DNA of 64,000 nucleotides from Lentisphaeria bacterium (GCA_017507125.1 JAFWBQ010000023.1:27511-91510); one strand, 5' to 3'; counted from the stretch's first letter, positions 40,590 to 50,138 are shown. The notes: generated by a model not told the origin, from the letters alone. Translations and numbers: made by a program.

Positions 40590-41954
40590 ATGGAGTTGAA
40601 GTGGCTGCTTTTCAACGGAGTTGACGGGGAACAGCTCAAGCCGGAGGAAATAGCGGGTATTCCCGGCAGTATCAACGGGATCAAACCTGAAGCAATCGAG
40701 TTTGCGGATGGTATATACAAAGGAAGAAAAATTTCCGGAACCGTTCCGGCGCAGGGTGTTTTTTTCTCAGAGTTTTCTCTTGAAGAAGAGACTGTTCTGC
40801 CAATGGGCTTCGGAGGATGCTATTTTTATCGGGTCTTTCTTAACGGCGAACTCATTCTTGACAGAAGTGAAAACGGCAATAAGCCTTACTTTCCTCCCCG
40901 GACGGAAAATTTTATTGTCCCCGGTTTTTGCCGGAAAGGAAAAAATCTTCTGGTGGTGATCCTCAAATCCGTTCCGGAGGAACCCCTTTGTCTTGCTTTC
41001 AAGATCATGAAAGAGTATCCCTGGCAGAAATGTGTTCCCTCTGTGGATAACTTTTCTCAGCTTTTGGATTTGTCCTGTTATCCCGCTGAAGGAACTCCTG
41101 AACGGAAATATGCTTGTAAACTTATCCAGAATGGTGTGCTGATGATGCGGAACACTGTTTTCAATCCCTATGCTGCTGACGGGGAGATAGAAAGAGAGAA
41201 AGCTGAGGCGCTGGGGAGAGAATACCCGATCCTCTATTTTTATGACAAAGCTCTTGACAGGATCATCAATGAAATTCCCACCGCTGTTCCGCAGGAAGAT
41301 GAGATCTTTTTCTGGCACCTCTACAATATGGGATATGTGATCAAAAGTCAATGGGGAACTTTCGGACTTGATCTGAATCACCGCAGAGCGATTGAACTTG
41401 CTCCTTATGTTGACTTTCTTCTGACGACTCACAATCATCATGACCATTATGATCTGCCCCTTTTCCGGGCTGTAAGCGCAGAAAACAAAAAGGTCATCTC
41501 CAATTTTTACCCGGCGGCGGGATTTCATCGTCCCCCGGCTGAACTTGAAATGGGGGCCATCAGGATCGTAACGCAGGAAAATGATCACAATTCTGCATTG
41601 AGAAAATTTGTCACTTCATACTATATCACTTTCCCCAATGGATGCACCGTTTTTGCCACAGGGGATTCCAGAGATGTGACTCAGCTTGATCCCCCGGGGA
41701 AAGTGGATATTTTCATTCCCCATCCCCGGGTCGGGCTGAGTGTCCCTGAAGCTGTTGACAAGTTCCATCCCGGAGCGGTTCTGTATTCCCACATGCTTGA
41801 AATGAGGCATACGCCGCCGACCCCCTGGTATGCAGTTCCCTATGATCTGCTGGATGAGGAACGCAAAGGCGTCGCAGAAAAAGGAAGTGCCGCACTGGCT
41901 CCCTTGTGGGGAGAAAAACTTGTCTGGAGCGCTTCTGTGAAACGCTTTATTTGA
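40590..41954 (+). CDS. MBL-fold metallohydrolase with N-terminal beta-sandwich
   Basis: A 454-residue protein. Residues ~45-140 look like a sugar-binding or galactose-binding beta-sandwich (YRVFLNGELILDRSENGNKP). The C-terminal part (~235-454) is a metallo-beta-lactamase fold with LLTTHNHHDHYDLP as the HxHxDH metal motif, then ENDHNS and FATGDSRD, and LYSHMLEMRH. It is not secreted. Substrates could be a lactone, phosphoester or sugar derivative. ATG 40590 follows ACAGGAG by nine bases; GTG 40584 is closer than usual. Its last eight bases overlap the convergent sdaA gene. Confidence 0.8.
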   Translation: MELKWLLFNGVDGEQLKPEEIAGIPGSINGIKPEAIEFADGIYKGRKISGTVPAQGVFFSEFSLEEETVLPMGFGGCYFYRVFLNGELILDRSENGNKPYFPPRTENFIVPGFCRKGKNLLVVILKSVPEEPLCLAFKIMKEYPWQKCVPSVDNFSQLLDLSCYPAEGTPERKYACKLIQNGVLMMRNTVFNPYAADGEIEREKAEALGREYPILYFYDKALDRIINEIPTAVPQEDEIFFWHLYNMGYVIKSQWGTFGLDLNHRRAIELAPYVDFLLTTHNHHDHYDLPLFRAVSAENKKVISNFYPAAGFHRPPAELEMGAIRIVTQENDHNSALRKFVTSYYITFPNGCTVFATGDSRDVTQLDPPGKVDIFIPHPRVGLSVPEAVDKFHPGAVLYSHMLEMRHTPPTPWYAVPYDLLDEERKGVAEKGSAALAPLWGEKLVWSASVKRFI

Positions 41955-43146
41955 GATGAGCGAAAACTGAAAGTCCCCCGGTTGAGGTTTCCCGGTACAA
42001 AGAGGGCATATCCTTGCCGGTCTGGAGCATGGTCTCAACCACTGTGTCAAAGGGGATGAAGTGAGTCCCGTCTGAGAGCAATGCTATTTCCGCCGCCGCC
42101 ACAGCACGGTTGGCGGCGATGGCGTTGCGTTCAATACAGGGGATCTGGACAAGTCCCATGACAGGATCACAGGTCAGTCCCAGAAAGTGTTCAAGTCCGA
42201 TCTCTGCGGCGTATTCGATTTGGGGGACAGTTCCGCCGAAAATCGCCGCCGCAGCGCCTGCTGCCATGGCACAGGCAACGCCGATTTCCCCCTGACACCC
42301 TACTTCGGCGCCGGAAATGGAGCCGTTTTGTTTGACCACGTTGCCGATAACTCCGGCAGTGGCAAGGGCACGTACCTCTTCAATGCGGCTCAGGGGGCGG
42401 CTTTCACGGCAGTAGCGCATGACAGCAGGGAGTACGCCGCAGCTGCCGCAGGTGGGGGCTGTGACAACGATTCCCAGGGAGGCGTTTTCTTCGGCAACGG
42501 CGTAGGCGTAGGCAGAGATCATGCCGGTTCTCTGGATATCCTGCCGCAGAGAGCGGGATTTTAAATACACATTCCGCGCTTTCCGGGCAAGGTGGAGTCC
42601 GCCCGGGAGCACCCCATCCCCGGCAAGTCCTCTTTCAATGGCATTTGCCATCTCATCAAGTGCCGTTTCAAGGAACTGCATGATATCTTCACTATCGTAT
42701 CTGCGGACAACTTCCCAGAGGGGGATCCCTTCGTGACGGCAGTACTCCATGATCTCCTGCATATTTTTGAAAGGATAGACCTCCCGGCTCTGATCCGGAG
42801 CCCCCTCTTCCCTGAGAGCGCCGCCTCCTGTGGAGTAAAAGGTGGCTGTACCTTTTTCTCTATGGTTTTTATCAAATGCTTTGAAAGTAAGAGCATTGGG
42901 GTGAAAAGGAAGAACTGTATCAGGTTCCCAGATCACATTTACCGGGGCAGGGGCAAGTTTACTCACTACCGCCTGATCGGTGAAGTGTCCTTTGCCTGTT
43001 GCGGCAAGACTGCCCAAAAGAGTCACTTCAAAGGAATCTGCATCGGGGAAACGTTCTCTGAAGATGGCCGCCGCCGCTGCCGGTGCCATGGTGTGACTGC
43101 TTGAGGGGCCGTGACCTGTGCGGAAAAGTTCTTTCAGTGATTTCAT
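41947..43146 (-). CDS. sdaA: L-serine ammonia-lyase (iron-sulfur dependent), single chain
   Basis: A 399-residue enzyme that deaminates L-serine to pyruvate and ammonia. It carries GPSSSHTMAPAAAA in the beta domain, TCGSCGVLPAVMRYC, SGAEVGCQGEIGVACAMAAG and CDPVMGLVQIPCIERNAIA, which give the Cys ligands of the 4Fe-4S cluster. It is a fused one-chain form as in E. coli, not the two-subunit form of Gram-positives. It overlaps the amino-acid permease gene by four bases, so serine uptake and breakdown are probably coupled. The two genes share a promoter with a palindromic spacer. Confidence 0.95.
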   Translation of the reverse strand: MKSLKELFRTGHGPSSSHTMAPAAAAAIFRERFPDADSFEVTLLGSLAATGKGHFTDQAVVSKLAPAPVNVIWEPDTVLPFHPNALTFKAFDKNHREKGTATFYSTGGGALREEGAPDQSREVYPFKNMQEIMEYCRHEGIPLWEVVRRYDSEDIMQFLETALDEMANAIERGLAGDGVLPGGLHLARKARNVYLKSRSLRQDIQRTGMISAYAYAVAEENASLGIVVTAPTCGSCGVLPAVMRYCRESRPLSRIEEVRALATAGVIGNVVKQNGSISGAEVGCQGEIGVACAMAAGAAAAIFGGTVPQIEYAAEIGLEHFLGLTCDPVMGLVQIPCIERNAIAANRAVAAAEIALLSDGTHFIPFDTVVETMLQTGKDMPSLYRETSTGGLSVFAHLK

Positions 43147-44405
43147 AGATCAATATTCCTTTTTATTGAAAATTTTATTTTACCGTGATTTTTCTGACAC
43201 TCCGGAACAAGGTCCGCCTTGACTCCTGAAAGCGTTGCAATAGCTGTCAGCAGGGCGGCAAGAGCAAAAAGAAGAAAGAATGCTCCCGCCATACGGAACT
43301 TGAGGGAATAACTTTTTTTGCAGAGAACGATCATACAGGGCAGGATTCCGAAAAGAGTGACGATCCCCACGCCGCCCACCACATCAAGAGCTTTGATGAA
43401 GACCGCCGGATAAAATACGGCAATGAGGGAAGGGGGAAGAAATGCCGCAAATTTTACCGCCGCAGAGAGTGTTTTATCAGAGTCACAGAAGAGCCCTGTA
43501 AAGAGATCATGGAGAAAATTCATCAGGCCCGCTCCATTGGCAATGAAAGAGGTCCCAATGGCTGTCAGTGAAAAGAGCGCCGCAATAATGGTGAAACTTT
43601 TGGATTGCAGCAGATTTCCCATGGGAACTGTGGCTGGCAGATTGGCGATGTAGGCAAGAACAAGACTGTTGCTGCCGTGGCGGGGCAGTGTTGCAATGCC
43701 GCAGACGGTCCAGAGAATGTTCATCAGCAGTGCAGTGATCATTCCGAGAATGACTGCTTTACGCATGGCTCTCAGATCCCAGTTGAGATCACGGCAGAGC
43801 AAGGGAATGATATTGTGAAAGTGGCAGGCCGTCACGATCAGAGGGATGGCGAGGGGAGCGTATTCCCAATGGGTTTCTTCCAGACGCGAAAACTTCATAG
43901 CAGGAAAACTCAGGAATATAAGAGCGCCGAAAGCACATATAAGCACTCCCACCAGCAGCGCGTTGTATTTGCTGATGATGGAAAGATCAAGAAGTGTGAG
44001 AAACGAAAGCAGCGCCGCCAGACACAGGGCAATGAGAGATTGACTGTGGCGGAGTCCTGTCAGATCGGCAATGATCTGGGCACCTCCGGAAATATAGGCG
44101 ACAAGGAGTCCGTAAAGAATGATCCCGTTGGTGATGACTGCTGCCCATTTTCCCCATCCGCCGAGATAGGTTCCGTAAAGGGAGGGCAGGTCAAAAAAAG
44201 TCTCCTGCCGTTCAATGGCTTCACGGCTCAGGACTTCGGCTGAAAAGAACATCAGTGCGCCGTAGATCCCCATCAGGATCAATGACGGCACCAGACCGCA
44301 GATCCCCAGACTGACAGGAAGAGCCAGGATCCCGGCTCCGATAAGATTGCCCACGATCAATCCGGCAGTCCACAGCGCACTGTTTTTAAAAAAGTTTTTC
44401 GCCAT
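43143..44405 (-). CDS. Amino-acid permease of the HAAAP (aromatic/serine) family
   Basis: A 420-residue polytopic transporter. The N-terminal ALWTAGLIVGNLIGAGILALPVSLGICG is the Trp/Tyr/Ser permease hallmark, followed by about ten more hydrophobic segments. The family includes TyrP, Mtr and SdaC. The direct overlap (ATGA) with the serine dehydratase gene points to serine as the substrate. The ATG at 44405 follows GGAG (AAAGGAGCG). It is the first gene of its operon. Confidence 0.88.
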   Translation of the reverse strand: MAKNFFKNSALWTAGLIVGNLIGAGILALPVSLGICGLVPSLILMGIYGALMFFSAEVLSREAIERQETFFDLPSLYGTYLGGWGKWAAVITNGIILYGLLVAYISGGAQIIADLTGLRHSQSLIALCLAALLSFLTLLDLSIISKYNALLVGVLICAFGALIFLSFPAMKFSRLEETHWEYAPLAIPLIVTACHFHNIIPLLCRDLNWDLRAMRKAVILGMITALLMNILWTVCGIATLPRHGSNSLVLAYIANLPATVPMGNLLQSKSFTIIAALFSLTAIGTSFIANGAGLMNFLHDLFTGLFCDSDKTLSAAVKFAAFLPPSLIAVFYPAVFIKALDVVGGVGIVTLFGILPCMIVLCKKSYSLKFRMAGAFFLLFALAALLTAIATLSGVKADLVPECQKNHGKIKFSIKRNIDL

Positions 44406-44451
44406 TCTTTTCTACGCTCCTTTCAAGCAATTATTTCTCCTCTGAAAGGAT

Positions 44452-44480
44452 AATATAATGTGCCCGCAGCACATTTTCAA
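44452..44480 (-). promoter_or_regulatory. Promoter of the permease-sdaA operon with a palindromic spacer
   Basis: On the minus strand TTGAAA (plus 44475-44480) and TATATT (plus 44452-44457) are 17 bases apart. All 17 spacer bases form ATGTGC-N5-GCACAT, a perfect inverted repeat. A repressor bound there would sit exactly between the two promoter boxes. Confidence 0.65.
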
Positions 44481-44525
44481 ATTTTTGCCTGACAGGAGTG
44501 TGGGAAAAATGCAGTTATCAAAATT

Positions 44526-45818
44526 TTATTTCAAAAGTTGTTTCAGCTTTGCCGAAAGTCTGACTGAACAGAAATCAGGACCGCACATGGTACAGAATTT
44601 ACCGTCATGGGCAGTCGTTGAACTGCTTTCTTCAAGAGCCTGAGCTCTGAGTTCACGCGCTCTTTCAGGATCTATGGCACAGGAAAACTGTTTTTCCCAG
44701 TCAAAGAGCTGCCGGGCATCAGAGATGGCATCATCCTGCTCTCTGGCGCCGGGCTTTTTCAGGGCAACATCGGCGGCGTGTGCCGCGATCTTGAAGGCAA
44801 CGACACCGGCGCGGACATCATCCGGATTGGGCAATCCCAGATGTTCTTTTGGGGTCACATAGCAGAGCATGGCGGCTCCGTAGTAGGCGCCCAGCATGCC
44901 GCCGGCGCCGGCTGTGAAGTGATCATATCCGGGGGCGCAGTCGGTGACGACAGGACCGAGAATATAAAAGGGCGCATCGCCGCAGAGCTTGCGCTCTTTG
45001 AGCATGTTCATGCAGATCTCATTCAAAGGAACATGTCCGGGACCTTCCACCATGGATTGAACTCCGGCTGCCCGGCAGCGGGCCACCAGTTTGCCAAGGG
45101 TTTCAAGTTCAGCAAACTGCGCCGCATCTGAACTGTCGGCAAGGCATCCGGGGCGCAGACCGTCCCCCAGTGAGAGGGTGACATCATATTTACGGCAGAT
45201 CTCAAGGATCTTGTCAAAGGCGGTGTAAAAGGGATTTTCTTTGTTGTGTTTTTTCATCCACGCTGCAAGAAGGGCTCCTCCACGGCTGACAATGCCAAGT
45301 TTCCTCTTCAGAGCAAGAGGAACATGGCAGCTGAGCAAACCTGCGTGGATCGTCATATAATCAACACCCTGTTCAGCCTGTTCACGGATCACCTGCAATA
45401 TCTCTTTTTCCCCGAACTCCTCTCCGCCGAAGCGGGCAACGATTTCATAAACAGGGACAGTGCCCAGAGGAATCGTACAATATTCAAGAAGATTGCGCCG
45501 CATGGATCCAAGATCGCCTCCGGTGCTGAGATCCATGACTGTATCTGCGCCGTACCGGCAGGCGATCTCAAGTTTTGAGCGTTCCGCCCCCGGACAGCTT
45601 GAAACTGCTGAGTTGCCGATGTTGGCATTGATTTTTGTGTAAAGCTCCCTGCCGATGCCGCATGGTGAAAGATTTTTGTGGTTGATGTTGGCAGGGATGA
45701 CGATCCTGCCCTCTGCGACTCTGCGGCGGATGAACTCCGGCGTACGTCTTTCCTTTGCCGCAACACTTTTGACGGCATCGCTGATTTGCCCTTTGCGGGC
45801 GATTTCCATTTGTGTCAT
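44526..45818 (-). CDS. thiC: Phosphomethylpyrimidine synthase ThiC
   Basis: A 430-residue radical SAM enzyme that turns aminoimidazole ribotide into the pyrimidine of thiamine. The unusual C-terminal cluster motif is CxxCxxxxC with Cys409, Cys412 and Cys417 (FCTMCGPDFCS). NANIGNSA, MDLSTGGD, GTVPVYE, SRGG, VEGPGHVPL and ILGPVVTDCAPGYDH are all conserved. The frame is open to 45914, but ATG 45818 follows AAGGTGAG and is right for the family. It is the shorter bacterial form without the plant-like extension. It is under a TPP riboswitch. Confidence 0.97.
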   Translation of the reverse strand: MTQMEIARKGQISDAVKSVAAKERRTPEFIRRRVAEGRIVIPANINHKNLSPCGIGRELYTKINANIGNSAVSSCPGAERSKLEIACRYGADTVMDLSTGGDLGSMRRNLLEYCTIPLGTVPVYEIVARFGGEEFGEKEILQVIREQAEQGVDYMTIHAGLLSCHVPLALKRKLGIVSRGGALLAAWMKKHNKENPFYTAFDKILEICRKYDVTLSLGDGLRPGCLADSSDAAQFAELETLGKLVARCRAAGVQSMVEGPGHVPLNEICMNMLKERKLCGDAPFYILGPVVTDCAPGYDHFTAGAGGMLGAYYGAAMLCYVTPKEHLGLPNPDDVRAGVVAFKIAAHAADVALKKPGAREQDDAISDARQLFDWEKQFSCAIDPERARELRAQALEESSSTTAHDGKFCTMCGPDFCSVRLSAKLKQLLK

Positions 45819-45907
45819 TGGCTCACCTTTCTCAAGTTGTTTGCCGGAAGACACCGTACATGAGGTATTCTCCCTGCGGCGGCAACTCAAGCGAAGATGA
45901 ACGCTTT

Positions 45908-46030
45908 GGGGCAACTCCCTACGTCGGCATGATCCGAATCAGGTTAATGAAAAAGAGAAACAGCTTGCGTCTCTTTTTCGTAGGGGTCGAAGTCTGAAAC
46001 TTCCTCTCAGCCCGTTGCGCGGACTCCCCC
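45908..46030 (-). promoter_or_regulatory. TPP riboswitch (THI element) upstream of thiC
   Basis: Read on the minus strand, the leader has GGGGGAGTCC at its 5' end (plus 46030-46021), the GGCTGAGAGG box, GACCC, ACCTGATTCGGATCATGCC and GTAGGGAG, which together are the conserved TPP aptamer. GGGG at the 5' end faces CCCC at the 3' end (plus 45908-45911) as P1. An additional ten-pair hairpin (GAAAAAGAGA with TCTCTTTTTC) lies between GACCC and ACCTGA. It is about 90 bases before the thiC start, so it could control translation or transcription. Confidence 0.93.
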
Positions 46031-46043
46031 GTATGCTGCTATT

Positions 46044-46072
46044 AATTTAGCATTTAAAAGTTGAATTGTCAA
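46044..46072 (-). promoter_or_regulatory. Promoter of thiC
   Basis: On the minus strand TTGACA (plus 46067-46072) and TAAATT (plus 46044-46049) are 17 bases apart with TGC before the -10. Transcription would start about seven bases before the riboswitch. Confidence 0.65.
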
Positions 46073-46082
46073 TACATTGAGA

Positions 46083-46101
46083 GAAAAAATTTGATTTTTT
46101 C
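46083..46101 (-). terminator. AT-rich hairpin near the end of the second DUF4838 gene
   Basis: GAAAAAAT (46083-46090) pairs with ATTTTTTC (46094-46101) with a three-base loop, just past the stop codon. It is AT-rich and weak. Confidence 0.35.
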
Positions 46102-46103
46102 TT

Positions 46104-48929
46104 TCATCTCCGGGGCAGTTCCAGGAGTGAAGGCGCATCGATCCAGCCGCTGCCTTTGTTGATCTGGAAACGAATGTAAGGCCTTTTCTTAATAGATTTT
46201 CCGGTTTTAAAACGGAACTCCTGACGGATCCAGTTACAGGGGCCCGGCAGGGGAACCCGGGGAAACATGTGGACATTGCCGTTTGCTTCATCCAGACGTA
46301 TGTTGAAAATACCTCCTTTATCCAGTTTGACCCAGCAGCTTAAAACGTAATCGGTGTCGGGTTTCAACTGGGGCAGAAACTGGAGCAGCTGCTGTTCTTG
46401 CAAACGGATGGAAGAGCCGTCGGTGACAAAGGTGGTGCTGTCTTTTTCAAAAGGCTTTGAACTTACCCAATGGACACCCAAAAAGCGTTTGGCACGGACT
46501 TTTCCGGGAAAATCTGTTTCACGCAGAGTTTCTTTGCCGGGGAGGGGGGCAAGATGGATGACTCCGAAATTTTCTCTGTCGCCGAAGTGCTTCGCAAAAA
46601 AGCTCCAGGCGTAATAGCGGGTGACTTTCATTTTGGAAAGTGCCCGGTTCCGGTTGAAGTCGGCACGGAATGTTCCGGGGATCAGCTGCGGCAGATTTTT
46701 CCGGGGAACAGTCAATTCCACCGTATAACCTTTTCCGGGTATCACATTGACACTGTACTTTGCGCCGGATTCCCAGGCGTAATCAGCGTAAGCATTACGC
46801 TTTTTGATGTCGGCAAAACCGCCCCCCGCAGTGATGATGAACTGATAATGCTGCTCAGTGCTTCCATCAGGAACAAGGTGGACTTCTACACAGGAGTCCT
46901 GCCACATGGCTTTGTCATCTTTTTTTCTTGGGGGTATGATCATTTTTGCCGTTTCAGGCTCCTGACAATCAAAACGGAAATAGAAGTTATCTTTATCCCG
47001 TTTCATCTGAACGGCCGTTGTGACTTCAGCTTTTGCATTTCCGCAGGGGAGAAGATAATATCCGGGACTCCACTGATTTTCCGGCATGACGGCGTACCAG
47101 TGTTTTTTGGCGTCCGCAGCGTCAAGCCATTTCTGCCGTTCCGCAGCAATGGGGGCAACAAGCTCCTGCCGGACAAAACGGATCCGTTTCAGACATTCGG
47201 GCGCACGGGCGGATGCTTTTTCCGCCTGCCGGAAAAGATGAAAGATCTTTTCCAGTTCCTGAGCATTGTAAATCTTTTCCCACAGTATTTTATGCGGGAT
47301 CTGTCTGGTCTTCGGACCTGCGGGAGTATCAAAAAATTCCCCGGCGCAAATCAGCCATTTTTCTTCGAGGATGGCTGATACTTTTTCCATAAAAGGGGCT
47401 CCGGGACCAAACATCGCCTGATGATAATCCGTAAGGAGTTTTTCCACGTTGGTTTGATTGTTCCAGGCAATTCGGCTGAATACGTAAAAGTTGAGGAGTC
47501 CGGCGAAATAGCGGTCGCTTTGAGCCTCTGCAAAGGCACCGAAGACGTAAGGGGCGATCCGGGTGTAGAAGGCTCCCGCTGCACGGGGCGCATAGTTGGG
47601 AACTCCCGGCAGGTCAATGGCGTATTTACTGGGATAGGTCCATACCCAGGGGCGTGTGTTGAGTTTTTTGTTCCACTTTTTCAGCAGTTCCATATCGCGT
47701 TTGATCATGGCGGGGGATTTTTCATTCCACGGTCCCCGCATGGCGAGCATGACCAGCAGGTTGTCCGGAATATCGCAATCAGGCACAAGAGAGTAACTTT
47801 CGTAAGCCATAGTCGTAAACGCTCCCGGCAGATTACGTTTTTTGCCTTCTCTGGCAATATCGGTGAAAAATTTCCAGATGTAGTTGCTTACTGATTGTTC
47901 TCCTTTGGAAAAATGTTTCCAGCACTCCTTACAGCGGCAGCGGTAACAGCTGTCGTTGGGCATGATGTTGAAAAAGGGCAGCCGGGGATAGCGGGAGTGG
48001 GACCAGGAACGGATCCCGCGACTGGAGGCAGGCTGTTTCTTCAGGAACGCTTCAGCATCTTTCAATATGACCTCTTTGATGCCGCTTGAAAAACAGATCT
48101 GCCCACGGCTGCTGCTTTCTCTGGGACCTGTGGGATCGTTGATTCGTAAGCCGTTGGAGTCTAATGCGAAATATTCCGGATGCGTTTGGGCAAAACGCGG
48201 CACGAAATCAAGAAAAGCCAGTCCGTGGCAGTTAGGGATCTGTAACGTTTCTGTCCGCATATATCTGGAAAAGCGTCTGCGGAAATCTTTCTGAAACGCC
48301 TTTGGCATCACCGCCTGAGATCCCCCCTGAAGTATCCGGCGCTGAAGCCAGTCCGGGCGGTCGGAAATGTCAAGCTCCGGCAGAACGAGCTCTTTTTTGA
48401 CAGGAATAACAGTTCCGTATTCACCGGGGAAGAAAAAACGGCACTCCGCAAAGCGTTCAAGAAAATCGTATGTGCCGTTCAAAGATCCCACTTCCGGCTG
48501 GATGGCTCCACTGCCTTGCATGGGGGAACGGCGGGGATCATCTCTGCCGATAATGATGATGTTTTTATCATGGGATTTGATCCGGAATCCATCCCGGTCA
48601 AGAGCTGCTGGATCGATCCCGGCGGCTTTTGCGTACCGGGGACAGCCGATGATGAGAGCAGGACTCTTACCAGATGGTTTGGCTGAGACTTTGATTTTTG
48701 TGCCGCTGAGTTTTGAAAGGATCTCTGCCGCTTCATTGGCTGCAAAACGCGCAACTGCAGTAGGCCCGGCAACGATTTCAAAAGAGACTTTCCCGTTTTT
48801 GATCAGGATATGATGCGGTCTCTTACCCTGATGAAAGAATCGTTTTTGTACCGGGTGAGTATTAAAATAAGCTCCCGGCAGGGAGAGAGTCAAGGCTGTA
48901 CAGAAGAGAATCAGAAGGAAAATTTTCAT
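46104..48929 (-). CDS. Secreted DUF4838 protein with CBM9-like and C-terminal sugar-binding domains (second copy)
   Basis: A 941-residue exported protein, paralogous to 3026-5983. The signal peptide is MKIFLLILFCTALTLSLPGA. Residues ~40-175 form the N-terminal domain (KVSFEIVAGPTAVARFAANE, ending IIIGRDDP as in the first copy). The DUF4838 core has SCYRCRCKECW with Cys331, Cys333 and Cys336, the same CxCxxC as the paralogue's 346/348/351, and PGVPNYAPRAAGAFY later. A CBM9-like part (~620-770) and a final beta-sandwich (~800-941) follow. It lies 18 bases after the M19 dipeptidase gene in the same direction. The activity is unknown. Confidence 0.85.
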   Translation of the reverse strand: MKIFLLILFCTALTLSLPGAYFNTHPVQKRFFHQGKRPHHILIKNGKVSFEIVAGPTAVARFAANEAAEILSKLSGTKIKVSAKPSGKSPALIIGCPRYAKAAGIDPAALDRDGFRIKSHDKNIIIIGRDDPRRSPMQGSGAIQPEVGSLNGTYDFLERFAECRFFFPGEYGTVIPVKKELVLPELDISDRPDWLQRRILQGGSQAVMPKAFQKDFRRRFSRYMRTETLQIPNCHGLAFLDFVPRFAQTHPEYFALDSNGLRINDPTGPRESSSRGQICFSSGIKEVILKDAEAFLKKQPASSRGIRSWSHSRYPRLPFFNIMPNDSCYRCRCKECWKHFSKGEQSVSNYIWKFFTDIAREGKKRNLPGAFTTMAYESYSLVPDCDIPDNLLVMLAMRGPWNEKSPAMIKRDMELLKKWNKKLNTRPWVWTYPSKYAIDLPGVPNYAPRAAGAFYTRIAPYVFGAFAEAQSDRYFAGLLNFYVFSRIAWNNQTNVEKLLTDYHQAMFGPGAPFMEKVSAILEEKWLICAGEFFDTPAGPKTRQIPHKILWEKIYNAQELEKIFHLFRQAEKASARAPECLKRIRFVRQELVAPIAAERQKWLDAADAKKHWYAVMPENQWSPGYYLLPCGNAKAEVTTAVQMKRDKDNFYFRFDCQEPETAKMIIPPRKKDDKAMWQDSCVEVHLVPDGSTEQHYQFIITAGGGFADIKKRNAYADYAWESGAKYSVNVIPGKGYTVELTVPRKNLPQLIPGTFRADFNRNRALSKMKVTRYYAWSFFAKHFGDRENFGVIHLAPLPGKETLRETDFPGKVRAKRFLGVHWVSSKPFEKDSTTFVTDGSSIRLQEQQLLQFLPQLKPDTDYVLSCWVKLDKGGIFNIRLDEANGNVHMFPRVPLPGPCNWIRQEFRFKTGKSIKKRPYIRFQINKGSGWIDAPSLLELPRR

Positions 48930-48947
48930 TTTTCAGCTCCATAAAAC

Positions 48948-50138
48948 TTATAATGTATCAGGATGAGCGGCCTCAAGGACTCTTAAAACATTGAGTCCCA
49001 GTATTTTTCTGATATCTTCCTCTGAGTGACCGTGCTGGAGCATCCCGGCTGTCAGCAGAGGGAAATTTGTCCAGGCAAGGGAAAGACGCATCTCTTCAGT
49101 TTCAGTAAAGGGGGCGGGGTCTTCTTTGCTCAGATTTTCATATCTGCCTCTGGAATGAATGGGTCTGGTGCACGGTCTGTGTGTACCGCAATGATAGGTT
49201 TGATCAGTTCCGATCGCCACATGATCGGCTCCGAAGTGTTCCACCGCGTAATCTATATGGCGGAGCATTTCGCAGATATCCCCTGTCCCTTTAAGGAACT
49301 TGGGGTAGGCGCATATTCCGATAAGTCCCCCTTTTGCAGCGATCATCCGGCAGACTTCATCAGATTTTCCCCGATGGTGCCCGCTTAAATTTTTCATGAC
49401 GGTATGACTTGCCATGACAGGTTTTGTTGAAAGTTCTGCTGCTTCATAGCTTGTCAGTTCGCCGGAGTGGGCAATGTCGATGATCATTCCCTGTGCGTTC
49501 ATCTCTTTGACGGCGCGTCTGCCGAAATCACTCAAGCCGCCATCATGTTCCTCTGCACATCCGTCACCCAGCAGATTTCGGCGGTTGTAGGTGAAGTGCA
49601 TCATCCTGACACCGAACTGATAAAACACTGCGATATAAGCAAGTGACTCTTCAACGGTTACCGGATGGGAAATGGGGACTCCGTTGGTTGAAAAGCAAAG
49701 TCCGATTTTGTTCTGTTTTTTGGCTTCAAGAAAATCCCGGGGGGAGACGGCGCGCATGTAGAGTTCCGGATAACGGTCAGGCAGCGCGATCCGGCGGGAA
49801 AGGCGCTTTATAAGTTCGGGGATCTCATTGCATTCAACCCCTGAATTTGCCATGAGGGCGTCAACGCCTGATGCCTCCCATGCCTCCCGGCACTCCTTAT
49901 ACAATTCAGGATCTTCCATGAATTGCAGCATATAATACTGCTCATGGACGTTGCGGTATTCCAGAACGCCGCAGCACTCATCAAGCAGTTCCGGGGGAAC
50001 GAATCCGCAGGGGGTGAAACCGAAAGGCTCCATAACAAAGGCATCTTTATGGAATTCCAGAGCGTGATCCAGCTCCTGCCGGGAAAGCCCCAGTTTACGG
50101 ATCCCTATCTCCCGGGCTGTTTGTATTTTTGCGTTCAT
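48948..50138 (-). CDS. Membrane dipeptidase family (peptidase M19) protein
   Basis: A 396-residue zinc peptidase of the renal dipeptidase family, which hydrolyses dipeptides, some with a D-residue. IIDIAHSGELTSYEA and PVMASHTVMKNLSGHHRGKSDE carry two zinc His, and GVEC fits the bridging Glu. DHVAIGTDQ matches the C-terminal strand. The usual N-terminal DGHND appears changed to FHKDAF. No signal peptide is visible after choosing ATG 50138 (after AAGGATAAAG); the frame extends to 50252. It shares a strong promoter and probably the transcript with the second DUF4838 gene. Confidence 0.88.
   Translation of the reverse strand: MNAKIQTAREIGIRKLGLSRQELDHALEFHKDAFVMEPFGFTPCGFVPPELLDECCGVLEYRNVHEQYYMLQFMEDPELYKECREAWEASGVDALMANSGVECNEIPELIKRLSRRIALPDRYPELYMRAVSPRDFLEAKKQNKIGLCFSTNGVPISHPVTVEESLAYIAVFYQFGVRMMHFTYNRRNLLGDGCAEEHDGGLSDFGRRAVKEMNAQGMIIDIAHSGELTSYEAAELSTKPVMASHTVMKNLSGHHRGKSDEVCRMIAAKGGLIGICAYPKFLKGTGDICEMLRHIDYAVEHFGADHVAIGTDQTYHCGTHRPCTRPIHSRGRYENLSKEDPAPFTETEEMRLSLAWTNFPLLTAGMLQHGHSEEDIRKILGLNVLRVLEAAHPDTL

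Noticed and set aside
45819..45914. N-terminal extension of thiC
   Set aside because: The extra 32 residues extend towards the riboswitch leader and are not family-like; AAGGTGAG marks the ATG at 45818.
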